NCBI GenBank assembly: GCA_030150425.1
Contig: JASLFY010000280.1
Location: 1 to 7,698, forward strand
Origin: Yimella sp.
GTDB lineage: Bacteria; Actinomycetota; Actinomycetes; Actinomycetales; Dermatophilaceae
Direction of reading: 5' to 3'
DNA: 7,698 bases
The notes below the pieces were generated by a model, which did not search any database, was not told where the DNA came from, and was given only the letters and a program-made list of their open reading frames with translations. Below, one piece after another: positions 1 through 6,275 of the stretch. The position numbers and the translations under genes were made by a program. How positions within the stretch are numbered: position 1 is the stretch's first letter; each line of letters opens with the position of its first letter.

Positions 1-186
1 GCACAGCAGCGCGATGACGACACCGGTCCACAGGTACGCCGTGTGGGCGCCGTCGCCGCCGGACTTCGCCAGCGCGTACGCGACCAGGGCACCGAAGAAG
101 ACGACCAACGACTGCGACCCGATGACGATCGCCGAGAACCGGCGGGTCATCTTCTCCTGGACGCCGGAGAACGGCAGATTGCTCAT
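1..186 (-). CDS. DUF4233 family membrane protein, N-terminal 62 residues (3' end outside window)
   Basis: The frame is open from an ATG at 186 to the window edge, so only the N-terminus is present. It begins MSNLPFSGVQEKMTRRF, a short basic cytoplasmic segment. A hydrophobic stretch follows at about residues 18-40 (AIVIGSQSLVVFFGALVAYA), then a polar loop (KSGGDGAHTA) and the start of a second hydrophobic segment (YLWTGVVIALL), so at least two membrane helices are expected. The start is supported by a GAGGA Shine-Dalgarno at 194-198, seven bases upstream. Small DUF4233 membrane proteins typically follow folC and precede ndk in actinobacteria (Rv2446c lies between folC and ndkA in Mycobacterium tuberculosis). 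That position and the N-terminal sequence are the basis of the call. The biochemical role of the family is not known to me. It lies 58 bases after the folC stop, probably in the same transcript. Confidence 0.82.
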   Translation of the reverse strand, partial: MSNLPFSGVQEKMTRRFSAIVIGSQSLVVFFGALVAYALAKSGGDGAHTAYLWTGVVIALLC

Positions 187-248
187 GCCGGGGTCCTCGC
201 GAAGTATCGGAGCGACGAAGGAGCGGAGAACTTCGTGGGGTGGCTCAT
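183..248 (-). CDS. Possible 21-codon micro-ORF bridging folC and the DUF4233 gene
   Basis: An ATG at 246-248 overlaps the folC stop codon in an ATGA arrangement. The frame runs 21 codons to a TGA at 183-185 that overlaps the ATG of the DUF4233 gene, again as ATGA. A weak GGTGA lies about eight bases before the ATG, inside the last folC codons. The predicted peptide starts MSHPTKFSAPSS and ends in RTPA. It is basic, with no membrane segment or domain that I recognise. The codons include CGA, AGG, GCT and CCT, which are uncommon in the neighbouring genes and argue against a conserved protein. It could be a coupling relay that carries ribosomes from folC to the next gene, or simply chance in a short spacer. 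The DUF4233 gene also has its own Shine-Dalgarno, so the relay would not be essential. Confidence 0.25.
   Translation of the reverse strand: MSHPTKFSAPSSLRYFARTPA
215..236 (-). repeat. Inverted repeat in the folC-DUF4233 spacer
   Basis: A perfect 6-base inverted repeat, ACGAAG and CTTCGT on the minus strand, is separated by ten bases and lies between the folC stop and the DUF4233 ribosome-binding site. It could form a small mRNA hairpin. No T-run follows, so it is not a standard intrinsic terminator. The stem is short enough to be fortuitous. Confidence 0.35.
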
Positions 249-1636
249 GAATCCGTCACCCCCAGCGCGGCCCGGACCTCGGCCGCGGTCACGACCGAGC
301 CCGTGGCGAGCACGCCGCCGGCGACCCCGCCCTGCTCGTCGGCCAGTTCGGCGGCCTTGTCGATCGCGTCGACCAGGTTGGGCACGACGTGGACGCGGTC
401 CTCACCGAAGACCTCGACCGCGAGCGCACCCAGCACCGCGGGGTCGGTCGCGCGGTGGGACGACGTACGGGTGATGACGACCTCGTCGAGCACCGGCTCC
501 AACAGCTCCAGCATCTGCTCGGCGTCCTTCTCGGCCAGGATCGCGACCAGCCCGATCAGACGGGTGAAGGTGAACGAGTCGTTCATCGCGTCGCGCAGCG
601 CCCGCACCCCACCGGGGTTGTGGGCCGCGTCGACCAGGATCGTCGGCGAGCGCCGGACGATCTCCAACCGACCGGGCGAGGTCACCTCGGCCAGCGCGGT
701 CTGCAGGACGTCGCGGTCCAACGGCTGTTCCCCGCCGCCGAGGAACGCCTCGACCGCGGCGATGGCGGTCGCGGTGTTGTGGGCCTGGTGTTCGCCGAAC
801 AGCGGCACGAACAGGTCGGCGTAGTCCCCCGCCAGACCGCGGACCGTGAGCTGCTGCCCACCCACGGCCTCCTGGCGTTCGAGCACCCCGAAGGTGAGGT
901 CCTCGCGACGCAGGTCCGCGCCGACCTCCTCGACCCGTTCGGCGATGATCTCGTCGACCTCGGGCTCCTGACGACCGACGATCGCGAAGGCGCCGGGCTT
1001 GATGATCCCGCGCTTCTCCTCCGCGATGTCCTCGACACTGTTGCCGAGCAGCCGCTGGTGGTCGAGCGAGATCGGGGTGATCACCGCGACCTTGCCGTCG
1101 GCGACGTTGGTGGCGTCCCAGACACCGCCGAGGCCGACCTCGACGATCGCGACGTCGACCGGCGCGTCGGAGAACGCGGCGTACGCCAACACCACCAGCA
1201 CCTCGAAGTACGTCATCCGCGGGCCGCCCGCGGCCTGCGACTCGGCGTCGACCATCTCGATGTACGGCAGCACGTCGTCGTAGACGTCGATGAACCGCTC
1301 GGCCTCGATCGGCTTGCCGTTCAACGAGATTCGTTCCCGCATGTCGTGCAGGTGGGGCGAGGTGAAGCGCCCGGTCGACAGGCCGGTCTCGCGCAGCACC
1401 CGCTCGATGATCCGGGTCGTGCTGGTCTTGCCGTTGGTGCCGGTGAGGTGGATCAGCGGGAAGTTGTGCTGCGGATCGCCGAGCAGTTCCATGCACCGCG
1501 CCACGCGGTCCAGTGACGGTTCCGGGCTGTTCTCCGGGGTACGGCCGAGGATATCGGCCTCGATCTGCGCCATCCGCTTGCGCACCTCGAGCTTGCGCTC
1601 GGCCTCCACGGCCCGTGCGTCCGGGCGACCACTCAT
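245..1636 (-). CDS. folC: Bifunctional folylpolyglutamate synthase / dihydrofolate synthase (FolC)
   Basis: 463-residue cytoplasmic Mur-ligase-family enzyme. The family adds glutamate to dihydropteroate (making dihydrofolate) and to tetrahydrofolates, using ATP and an acyl-phosphate intermediate. Visible motifs in order: P-loop GTNGKTS at 66-72, folate-site FTSPHL at 91-96, EVGLGG..DATN at 166-177, SLDHQRLLGNS at 190-200, and EEKRGIIK at 206-213, where K208 matches the lysine that is carbamylated in FolC. A Mur-ligase-type GEHQAHNTATA lies at 281-291 and the C-terminal-domain VDAAHNPGG at 335-343. All key motifs are intact and the length is normal. The ATG at 1636 was chosen because a GGAAGGA Shine-Dalgarno sits eight bases upstream and the ATG overlaps the stop of the preceding acetyltransferase gene. 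The same frame stays open upstream to 1999, but that stretch lies inside the acetyltransferase gene. A later ATG at 1573 would remove only a non-conserved N-terminus. This is a single bifunctional copy as far as the window shows. Confidence 0.96.
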   Translation of the reverse strand: MSGRPDARAVEAERKLEVRKRMAQIEADILGRTPENSPEPSLDRVARCMELLGDPQHNFPLIHLTGTNGKTSTTRIIERVLRETGLSTGRFTSPHLHDMRERISLNGKPIEAERFIDVYDDVLPYIEMVDAESQAAGGPRMTYFEVLVVLAYAAFSDAPVDVAIVEVGLGGVWDATNVADGKVAVITPISLDHQRLLGNSVEDIAEEKRGIIKPGAFAIVGRQEPEVDEIIAERVEEVGADLRREDLTFGVLERQEAVGGQQLTVRGLAGDYADLFVPLFGEHQAHNTATAIAAVEAFLGGGEQPLDRDVLQTALAEVTSPGRLEIVRRSPTILVDAAHNPGGVRALRDAMNDSFTFTRLIGLVAILAEKDAEQMLELLEPVLDEVVITRTSSHRATDPAVLGALAVEVFGEDRVHVVPNLVDAIDKAAELADEQGGVAGGVLATGSVVTAAEVRAALGVTDS

Positions 1637-2139
1637 GCTGTGGGTCCTTCCAAGGTCTTCGAGATCCAGATCGAGTCCGGCACGCCGGATCCACCCTGCT
1701 CGCGGTCGAACTGGGTGAAGCCGTGGCGCGCGTAGAACGCCCCGGCGTGGTCGTTGCCGTCCAGGTACGACAGCCGCACCTCCGCGAAGCCCTCCGAACG
1801 CGCCCGGGCGATCGCCGCCTCCAGCAACCGATGGCCGAGCCCGTTGCCCTGGAAATCGGGCAGCACGTAGAGCTTCCAGATGTAGAAGTGGTGGTCCATC
1901 GCCGAGAACGACGTCATCGCGACGACCTGGCCGTCGACCTCGGCGACCAGCACCCGGCGCTGCCGGATGGCCGGGATGGTCGCCTCCGGCGTCCACCACT
2001 TCGCCAGGCCCATCGCGACGTAGTCCTTGCCGGCGATCGGGCCGTACGTCGCCGGCCAGGTCTGCTCGCCGACCGCCAGGACGGCGTGCAGGTCGTCGCC
2101 GGTCGCTTCGCGCAGCACGATCGTGTGACTTGCAGTCAT
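1633..2139 (-). CDS. GNAT-family N-acetyltransferase
   Basis: 168 residues forming one complete GNAT domain, the fold that transfers acetyl from acetyl-CoA to an amine. The N-terminus (IVLREATGDDLHAVLAV) is the usual beta1-alpha1 start. The acetyl-CoA-binding motif A is KLYVLPDFQGNGLGHRLL at 89-106, with the pyrophosphate-binding Q-x-x-G-x-G pattern as QGNGLG at 97-102. Motif B follows as LDGNDHAGAFYARHGF at 126-141. The substrate cannot be read from the sequence. The resemblance is to the general Acetyltransf_1 type rather than clearly to RimI. The gene starts four bases after the ileS stop and uses a GAGGGG Shine-Dalgarno located in the last ileS codons. Its TGA overlaps the folC ATG, so it is translationally coupled on both sides. 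It interrupts what would otherwise be an ileS-folC pair. Confidence 0.92.
   Translation of the reverse strand: MTASHTIVLREATGDDLHAVLAVGEQTWPATYGPIAGKDYVAMGLAKWWTPEATIPAIRQRRVLVAEVDGQVVAMTSFSAMDHHFYIWKLYVLPDFQGNGLGHRLLEAAIARARSEGFAEVRLSYLDGNDHAGAFYARHGFTQFDREQGGSGVPDSIWISKTLEGPTA
1645..1651 (-). promoter_or_regulatory. Shine-Dalgarno that fixes the folC start
   Basis: GGAAGGA on the minus strand lies eight bases before the ATG at 1636, inside the coding sequence of the acetyltransferase. It supports 1636 over the in-frame upstream and downstream alternatives. Confidence 0.7.
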
Positions 2140-2143
2140 CGAA

Positions 2144-5100
2144 CTACCCCTCGCCTCGCGGTCGAACCTTCTTCAGGGCGACCGAGCCGCTCAATCCGTC
2201 GGACAACGTCATCGGCGTCCCCTGGGGCAACGGTTGGTCGGCACCGGCTGCTCCCAGCTGCACCGCCAGCGTCTCACCCATGATGAGGCCCTGGTGTTCC
2301 AGCACCGCCTGCCAGACCGGCTCGTCACCCACGATCGCCAGGCTGATCCGGTCGCTGATGTCGAGGCCGGCGTCGCGGCGGGCCTGCTGCACGGCGCGGA
2401 CGACGTCGCGGGCGATGCCCTCGGAGCGCAGCTCGTCGGTGACCTCGGTGTCGAGCACCACGAAGCCGCCGCCGGGCAGCATCGCCGGCGCGCTCGAGCC
2501 CGCACCGTCGGCGGACACCACTGTCTCCAGGGTGTATTCGCCTTTCTGCAGGGCCAACCCGCCGCTGGTGACGGTGCCGTCCTCGGCCACCGACCAGTCG
2601 CCGGACTTGCTGCCCTTGATCGCCGCCTGCACGTTCTTGCCCAGCCGCGGTCCGGCGGCGCGGGCGTTGACCGTGAGGCGGTTGCTCAGCCCGAAGTCCT
2701 GCTCGGACACCGTGGCCAGGTCGAGCACCTCGACCTGCTTGACGTTGATCTCGTCGGCGATCAGATCGGCGAACGGGCGTACGGCGTCGGCGTCGTCGAC
2801 GACCACGGTCAGTTTGTTCAACGGCAGGCGGACCCGCAGCTGCTGCGCCTTGCGGACGCTGGACGTGGTCGAGCAGACCGCGCGCACCCGGTCGGTCGCG
2901 GCGACCAGCGCCGGGTCGGCCGGCAGGTCGGCGGCGTTCGGCCAGTCGGTGAGGTGCACCGAACGACCACCGGTCAGCCCGCGCCAGATCTGCTCGCTGG
3001 CGAACGGCAGCAGCGGCGCGGCCAGCCGGGTGAACGTCTCCAGCACCGTGTAGAGGGTGTCGAAGGCGGCCGTGTCGAGGTCGTCACCCGTCGACCAGAA
3101 GCGGTCCCGCGAGCGCCGGATGTACCAGTTGGTCAACACGTCGGCGAACCCGGCGAGCGCGTCGCACGCGCCGGCGATGTCGTACGAATCCAGTTGTCCG
3201 GTCAGCGTTTCCGTCAGATCGTGCAGCTTGGCCAACAGGTAGCGGTCGAGGGTGTCGGTGGATTCCGTCGACCACTTCGCCTCGTAGCCGGCCGCGTTCG
3301 CGTACAGGCTGAAGAAGTACCAGCTGCTCCACAGCGGCAGCATCACCTGGCGTACGCCGCCGCGGATGCCCTCCTCGGTGACGATCAGGTTGCCGCCGCG
3401 CAGGATCGGCGAGGACATCAGGAACCAGCGCATCGCGTCGGCGCCGTCGCGGTCGAAGACCTCGTTGACGTCGGGGTAGTTGCGCAGCGACTTGCTCATC
3501 TTCTGGCCGTCGGAACCGAGCACGATCCCGTGGCAGATGACGTTCTCGAACGCCGGCTTGTCGAACAGTGCGGTGGCCAGCACGTGCAGCATGTAGAACC
3601 AGCCGCGGGTCTGCCCGATGTACTCGACGATGAAGTCGGCCGGGTAGTGGTGCTCGAACCAGTCGGCGTTCTCGAAGGGGTAATGCACCTGGCCGTACGG
3701 CATCGAGCCGGAGTCGAACCAGACGTCCATGACGTCCTCGACCCGGCGCATCGTCGACTGCCCGGTCGGGTCGTCCGGGTTCGGGCGGGTGAGCTGGTCG
3801 ACGTACGGCCGGTGCAGGTCCGGGTTGCCGTCGGCGTCGCGCGGGAGGGTGCCGAAGTCGGCCTCCAGTTCGGCGAACGAGCCGTAGACGTCGACCCGCG
3901 GGTACTCCGGGTTGTCCGACTTCCAGACCGGGATCGGGCTGCCCCAGAAGCGGTTACGCGAGATCGACCAGTCGCGGGCGTTCTCCAGCCACTTGCCGAA
4001 CTGGCCGTCCTTGACGTTGCCCGGTATCCAGTTGACCTCCTGGTTGTTGGCGAGCATCCGGTCCTTGAACTTCGTCACCGAGACGAACCAGGAGGAGACC
4101 GCCATGTATATCAGCGGGTTACGGCACCGCCAGCAGTGCGGGTAGCTGTGGTCGTACGTCTCGCGGCGCAGCAGGATCGTGCCGGGGCTGACGCTGCCGG
4201 TCTCCCCCTCACCCTTCGTGGCGGCCTTGAGGTGCTCGATGATGTGCGGGTTCGCGTCGAAGACCTGCATGCCTTCGTACTCGCTGACCGGGTAGGTGAA
4301 GCGGCCGTCGGCGCCCACCGGGATGACGACCTTGATGCCCTCACGGTCGGTGACGGCCATGTCGTCCTCACCGAACGCGCCGGCGGTGTGGACCAGGCCC
4401 GTACCGTCGGTGGTCGTCACGAACTCGGCCGGGACCACCCGGAACGCCTTCTCGTGGCCGGCGTAGTACGTGAACGGCGGGGTGTACGTCGCGCCGACCA
4501 GGTCGGCGCCCTTGACCCGGCGCACCACCTTGTCGCTCCAGTCGGCCTTCGCGTCGCCGAACAGCTCCTTGGCGTACGCCCCGACCCGCGCCTCGGCCAG
4601 CACGTAGCGCTCGGGCTTGCCGGTGAAGTCGGACTCGACGACGACGTAGTCGATGTCCTCGCCGACCATGACCGCGAGGTTCGCCGGCAGGGTCCACGGC
4701 GTGGTCGTCCACACGAGGAAGTGGATTCCCTCGAATTCGCCTGCGTCACAGCGGTATCCGACGGTGACCGCCGGGTCCTGACGGTTCTGGTAGACGTCGT
4801 CGTCCATCCGCAGTTCGTGGTTGGACAGCGGGGTCTCGTCGTTCCAGCAGTACGGCAGCACCCGGAAGCCCTCGTACGCCAGGCCCTTGTCGTGGAGCTG
4901 CTTGAAGACCCACAGCACCGACTCCATGAAGGTCGGGTTCAGCGTCTTGTAGTCGTTCTCGAAGTCGACCCAGCGGCCCATCCGGTTGACGTACGCCTCC
5001 CACTCGGAGGTGTACTTCAGCACCGACGCCCGGGCGGCGGCGTTGAACTGCTCGACACCCATCTCGAGGATCTCGTCCTTGGTCTTCAGACCGAGCTGCT

Positions 5101-5458
5101 TCATCGCCTCGAGCTCGGCGGGCAGACCGTGGGTGTCCCAGCCGAAGCGGCGCTCGACGCGCTTGCCGCGCATCGTCTGGTAGCGCGGGACGACGTCCTT
5201 GGCGTAGCCGGTCAGCAGGTGGCCGTAGTGCGGCAGACCGTTGGCGAACGGCGGGCCGTCGTAGAAGACGAACTCGTTGGAGCCGTTGACGCCCGCGTCG
5301 CGCTGCTGGACGGAGGCCTGGAAGGTGCCGTCGGCGGCCCAGTAGCGCAGGACCGCCTGCTCGATCGCCGGGAAGTCCGGGGTCGACGCCACGATGGGCG
5401 ACTCGGCACCCTCGGCAACGGTGTTGTCGGCGGCGGGATCAACCTTGGGGTAGGTCAT
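2144..5458 (-). CDS. ileS: Isoleucyl-tRNA synthetase, type 2 (eukaryote-like)
   Basis: 1104-residue cytoplasmic class Ia synthetase that charges tRNA-Ile and clears misactivated valine. The ATP-site HIGH motif is HYGH at 77-80, in FANGLPHYGHLLTGYAKD. KMSKS is intact at 653-657 within GSDGQKMSKSLRNYPD. The CP1 editing domain shows TTTPWTLPAN at 251-260 and GTGLVHTAGAFGEDD at 352-366; D366 matches the conserved editing aspartate. DVWFDSGS lies at 578-585, before KMSKS. The tRNA-anticodon-binding domain (LDRYLLAKL onward, about 737-880) and a long C-terminal region follow. The GLPHYGH signature, the length and the absence of a C-terminal zinc-binding cysteine cluster fit type 2 IleRS, as in other actinobacteria and eukaryotes. 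The ATG at 5458 was chosen because synthetase homology begins just after it and an AAGGA lies 11 bases upstream. The open frame extends to 5551, but that part is the T-box leader. A T-box riboswitch controls the gene, and an acetyltransferase gene follows after four bases. Confidence 0.97.
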   Translation of the reverse strand: MTYPKVDPAADNTVAEGAESPIVASTPDFPAIEQAVLRYWAADGTFQASVQQRDAGVNGSNEFVFYDGPPFANGLPHYGHLLTGYAKDVVPRYQTMRGKRVERRFGWDTHGLPAELEAMKQLGLKTKDEILEMGVEQFNAAARASVLKYTSEWEAYVNRMGRWVDFENDYKTLNPTFMESVLWVFKQLHDKGLAYEGFRVLPYCWNDETPLSNHELRMDDDVYQNRQDPAVTVGYRCDAGEFEGIHFLVWTTTPWTLPANLAVMVGEDIDYVVVESDFTGKPERYVLAEARVGAYAKELFGDAKADWSDKVVRRVKGADLVGATYTPPFTYYAGHEKAFRVVPAEFVTTTDGTGLVHTAGAFGEDDMAVTDREGIKVVIPVGADGRFTYPVSEYEGMQVFDANPHIIEHLKAATKGEGETGSVSPGTILLRRETYDHSYPHCWRCRNPLIYMAVSSWFVSVTKFKDRMLANNQEVNWIPGNVKDGQFGKWLENARDWSISRNRFWGSPIPVWKSDNPEYPRVDVYGSFAELEADFGTLPRDADGNPDLHRPYVDQLTRPNPDDPTGQSTMRRVEDVMDVWFDSGSMPYGQVHYPFENADWFEHHYPADFIVEYIGQTRGWFYMLHVLATALFDKPAFENVICHGIVLGSDGQKMSKSLRNYPDVNEVFDRDGADAMRWFLMSSPILRGGNLIVTEEGIRGGVRQVMLPLWSSWYFFSLYANAAGYEAKWSTESTDTLDRYLLAKLHDLTETLTGQLDSYDIAGACDALAGFADVLTNWYIRRSRDRFWSTGDDLDTAAFDTLYTVLETFTRLAAPLLPFASEQIWRGLTGGRSVHLTDWPNAADLPADPALVAATDRVRAVCSTTSSVRKAQQLRVRLPLNKLTVVVDDADAVRPFADLIADEINVKQVEVLDLATVSEQDFGLSNRLTVNARAAGPRLGKNVQAAIKGSKSGDWSVAEDGTVTSGGLALQKGEYTLETVVSADGAGSSAPAMLPGGGFVVLDTEVTDELRSEGIARDVVRAVQQARRDAGLDISDRISLAIVGDEPVWQAVLEHQGLIMGETLAVQLGAAGADQPLPQGTPMTLSDGLSGSVALKKVRPRGEG

Positions 5459-5460
5459 CT

Positions 5461-5689
5461 CAGGACGTTTCCTTCGCGGTTCGTACGGCGGACTGCTGCT
5501 GCCGAGGACGACGTCACCGGGCTCGTTCTCCCGGTGGCACCGCGGTACCACCCCGCTTGCCGCACCGTGTTGCCCGGCGCGACCGCTTGTTCCTGAGCTG
5601 TGACGGGCTCGTCCCGTCCGGTTCTACTGAGGCTGTCGCCCGTTCTTCCGGAAGCTCGCCGCTGATGACGGCTCAGACGCTGTTGCGTC
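5461..5689 (-). promoter_or_regulatory. T-box riboswitch (isoleucine, ultrashort Stem I, translational type) upstream of ileS
   Basis: Read on the minus strand, the leader carries the T-box sequence GGGTGGTACCGCG at 5541-5553, whose TGGT (5547-5550) pairs with the tRNA acceptor end. A short hairpin, GCCG (5669-5672) with CGGC (5658-5661), has a seven-base loop TCATCAG containing ATC, an isoleucine codon, at 5664-5666. This fits the ultrashort Stem I known from actinobacterial ileS leaders. A Stem II hairpin follows: GACGGG (5613-5618) with CCCGTC (5602-5607), preceded by an AGTAGAA S-turn-like element at 5622-5628. The antisequestrator can be drawn as CGGGG (5551-5555) with CCTCG (5503-5507), the TGGTACC bulge, and an upper stem capped by CACCGGG (5530-5536) with CCCGGTG (5515-5521). 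No terminator T-run is present, so control is probably at translation. Uncharged tRNA-Ile would stabilise the open form and increase IleRS synthesis. Confidence 0.93.
5470..5474 (-). promoter_or_regulatory. ileS Shine-Dalgarno, target of T-box sequestration
   Basis: AAGGA lies 11 bases before the ileS ATG, slightly further than usual. The upstream segment 5503-5510 (CGTCCTCG) can pair with the region around it: CGT with ACG, CCT with AGG, and CG with CG, with small bulges. The same CCTCG strand is also needed for the lower helix of the antisequestrator. The two pairings therefore exclude each other, which gives a plausible on/off switch for ribosome access. Confidence 0.6.
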
Positions 5690-5690
5690 C

Positions 5691-5696
5691 AGTCTA
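5691..5696 (-). promoter_or_regulatory. Candidate -10 element for the ileS leader
   Basis: TAGACT on the minus strand fits the TAnnnT pattern and would start transcription a few bases before the first leader hairpin (GACGC-AACA-GCGTC, 5676-5689). Its TAG is also the stop codon of the preceding gene. No convincing -35 element is visible 16-18 bases upstream, so this is tentative. Read-through from the upstream gene is an alternative source of the leader RNA. Confidence 0.35.
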
Positions 5697-6269
5697 CGCA
5701 CCCTGTCGCTGGGCCGCTGTGTCGCGGTGGATCGCCAGCAACTGGTCGACGCCGTTGCCCTTGTCGAGGGTGTCCGGAGCGACCCGACCGCCCAGCGACA
5801 ACGCCGGGGTGAAGAAGTAGATCTCGCCGTCGGCCAGCTCGCCCAGCTTGGTGCGCGCACCGCCGCGCGGACCCTCCAGGTCGGCCAGGTGGGAGGAGTT
5901 GCTCGGCAGGTGGTCGTTGAAGAACCCGACGACGTCGGGCGCGACGAAGGTGTTGCTCACGAAGTGCGGGTCGAGGCACTGCACCTGACCGTCGCCCTCG
6001 ACGTGGTAGACGTGGCCGAAGCTGCTCACCGCGAACGGGACGCTGCGGGTGTCGCCCAGCCAGGCCTGCAGCACCGGCGTCCACTCGCTCGGATCGACCA
6101 GCGCGATCCGCTGCTCGCCGTAGAAACCGAGGCCGTGCTCGGTCCACAACTCGACCAGTTCGTGCGGCGCGTTGTCCTTCGCGTACGCCAGGAACGCGGC
6201 GCCGGGCTTCTTGACGTCGGCGTCAGGGGCGTAGGTGTCGACGAAGCGCTGGACGGTGATCGCAGTCAT
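5694..6269 (-). CDS. GAD-like / DUF1851 (Tdi1-type immunity) domain protein
   Basis: 191 residues, with no signal peptide or membrane segment, so probably cytoplasmic. The N-terminal part (about 1-105) matches the GAD-like pattern: LVELWTEHGLGFYGEQRIAL (38-57), then VDPSEWTPVLQAWLG (58-72), then PFAVSSFGHVYHVEGDGQVQCLDP (78-101). The C-terminal part matches DUF1851 (Tdi1 C-terminal domain), seen as KLGELADGEIYFFTPALSLG (141-160) followed by LDKGNGVDQLLAIHRDTA (168-185). This two-domain layout occurs in Tdi1, the immunity protein of the type VI DNase effector Tde1 in Agrobacterium, and in many orphan proteins of unknown role. No toxin gene is visible next to it and actinobacteria generally lack type VI secretion, so an immunity role is inference. 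The ATG at 6269 has no Shine-Dalgarno but sits six bases after a TAGCAT -10 element, so it is probably leaderless. The gene ends just before the ileS T-box. Confidence 0.82.
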   Translation of the reverse strand: MTAITVQRFVDTYAPDADVKKPGAAFLAYAKDNAPHELVELWTEHGLGFYGEQRIALVDPSEWTPVLQAWLGDTRSVPFAVSSFGHVYHVEGDGQVQCLDPHFVSNTFVAPDVVGFFNDHLPSNSSHLADLEGPRGGARTKLGELADGEIYFFTPALSLGGRVAPDTLDKGNGVDQLLAIHRDTAAQRQGA

Positions 6270-6275
6270 GGCGTC

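Noticed and set aside
389..1516. A 375-residue plus-strand open frame opposite folC.
   Set aside because: Antisense shadow of folC with repetitive R/D/V/G composition and no recognisable domain.
1637..1999. N-terminal extension of FolC to an ATG at 1999.
   Set aside because: This part is read inside the acetyltransferase gene in another frame; FolC homology and a good Shine-Dalgarno support the start at 1636.
5459..5551. IleS extension to an ATG at 5551.
   Set aside because: The extension is the translated T-box leader; the conserved leader RNA and the Shine-Dalgarno at 5470-5474 support the start at 5458.
2234..5596. A 1120-residue open frame on the plus strand opposite ileS.
   Set aside because: It is antisense to a gene with complete synthetase motifs, its translation is low-complexity (rich in V, R, G, D, L), and such mirror frames are expected in high-GC DNA.
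5694..6269. A type VI secretion or polymorphic toxin locus around the Tdi1-like gene.
   Set aside because: The flanking genes are tRNA synthetases and no effector, VgrG, Hcp or toxin-like reading frame is visible.
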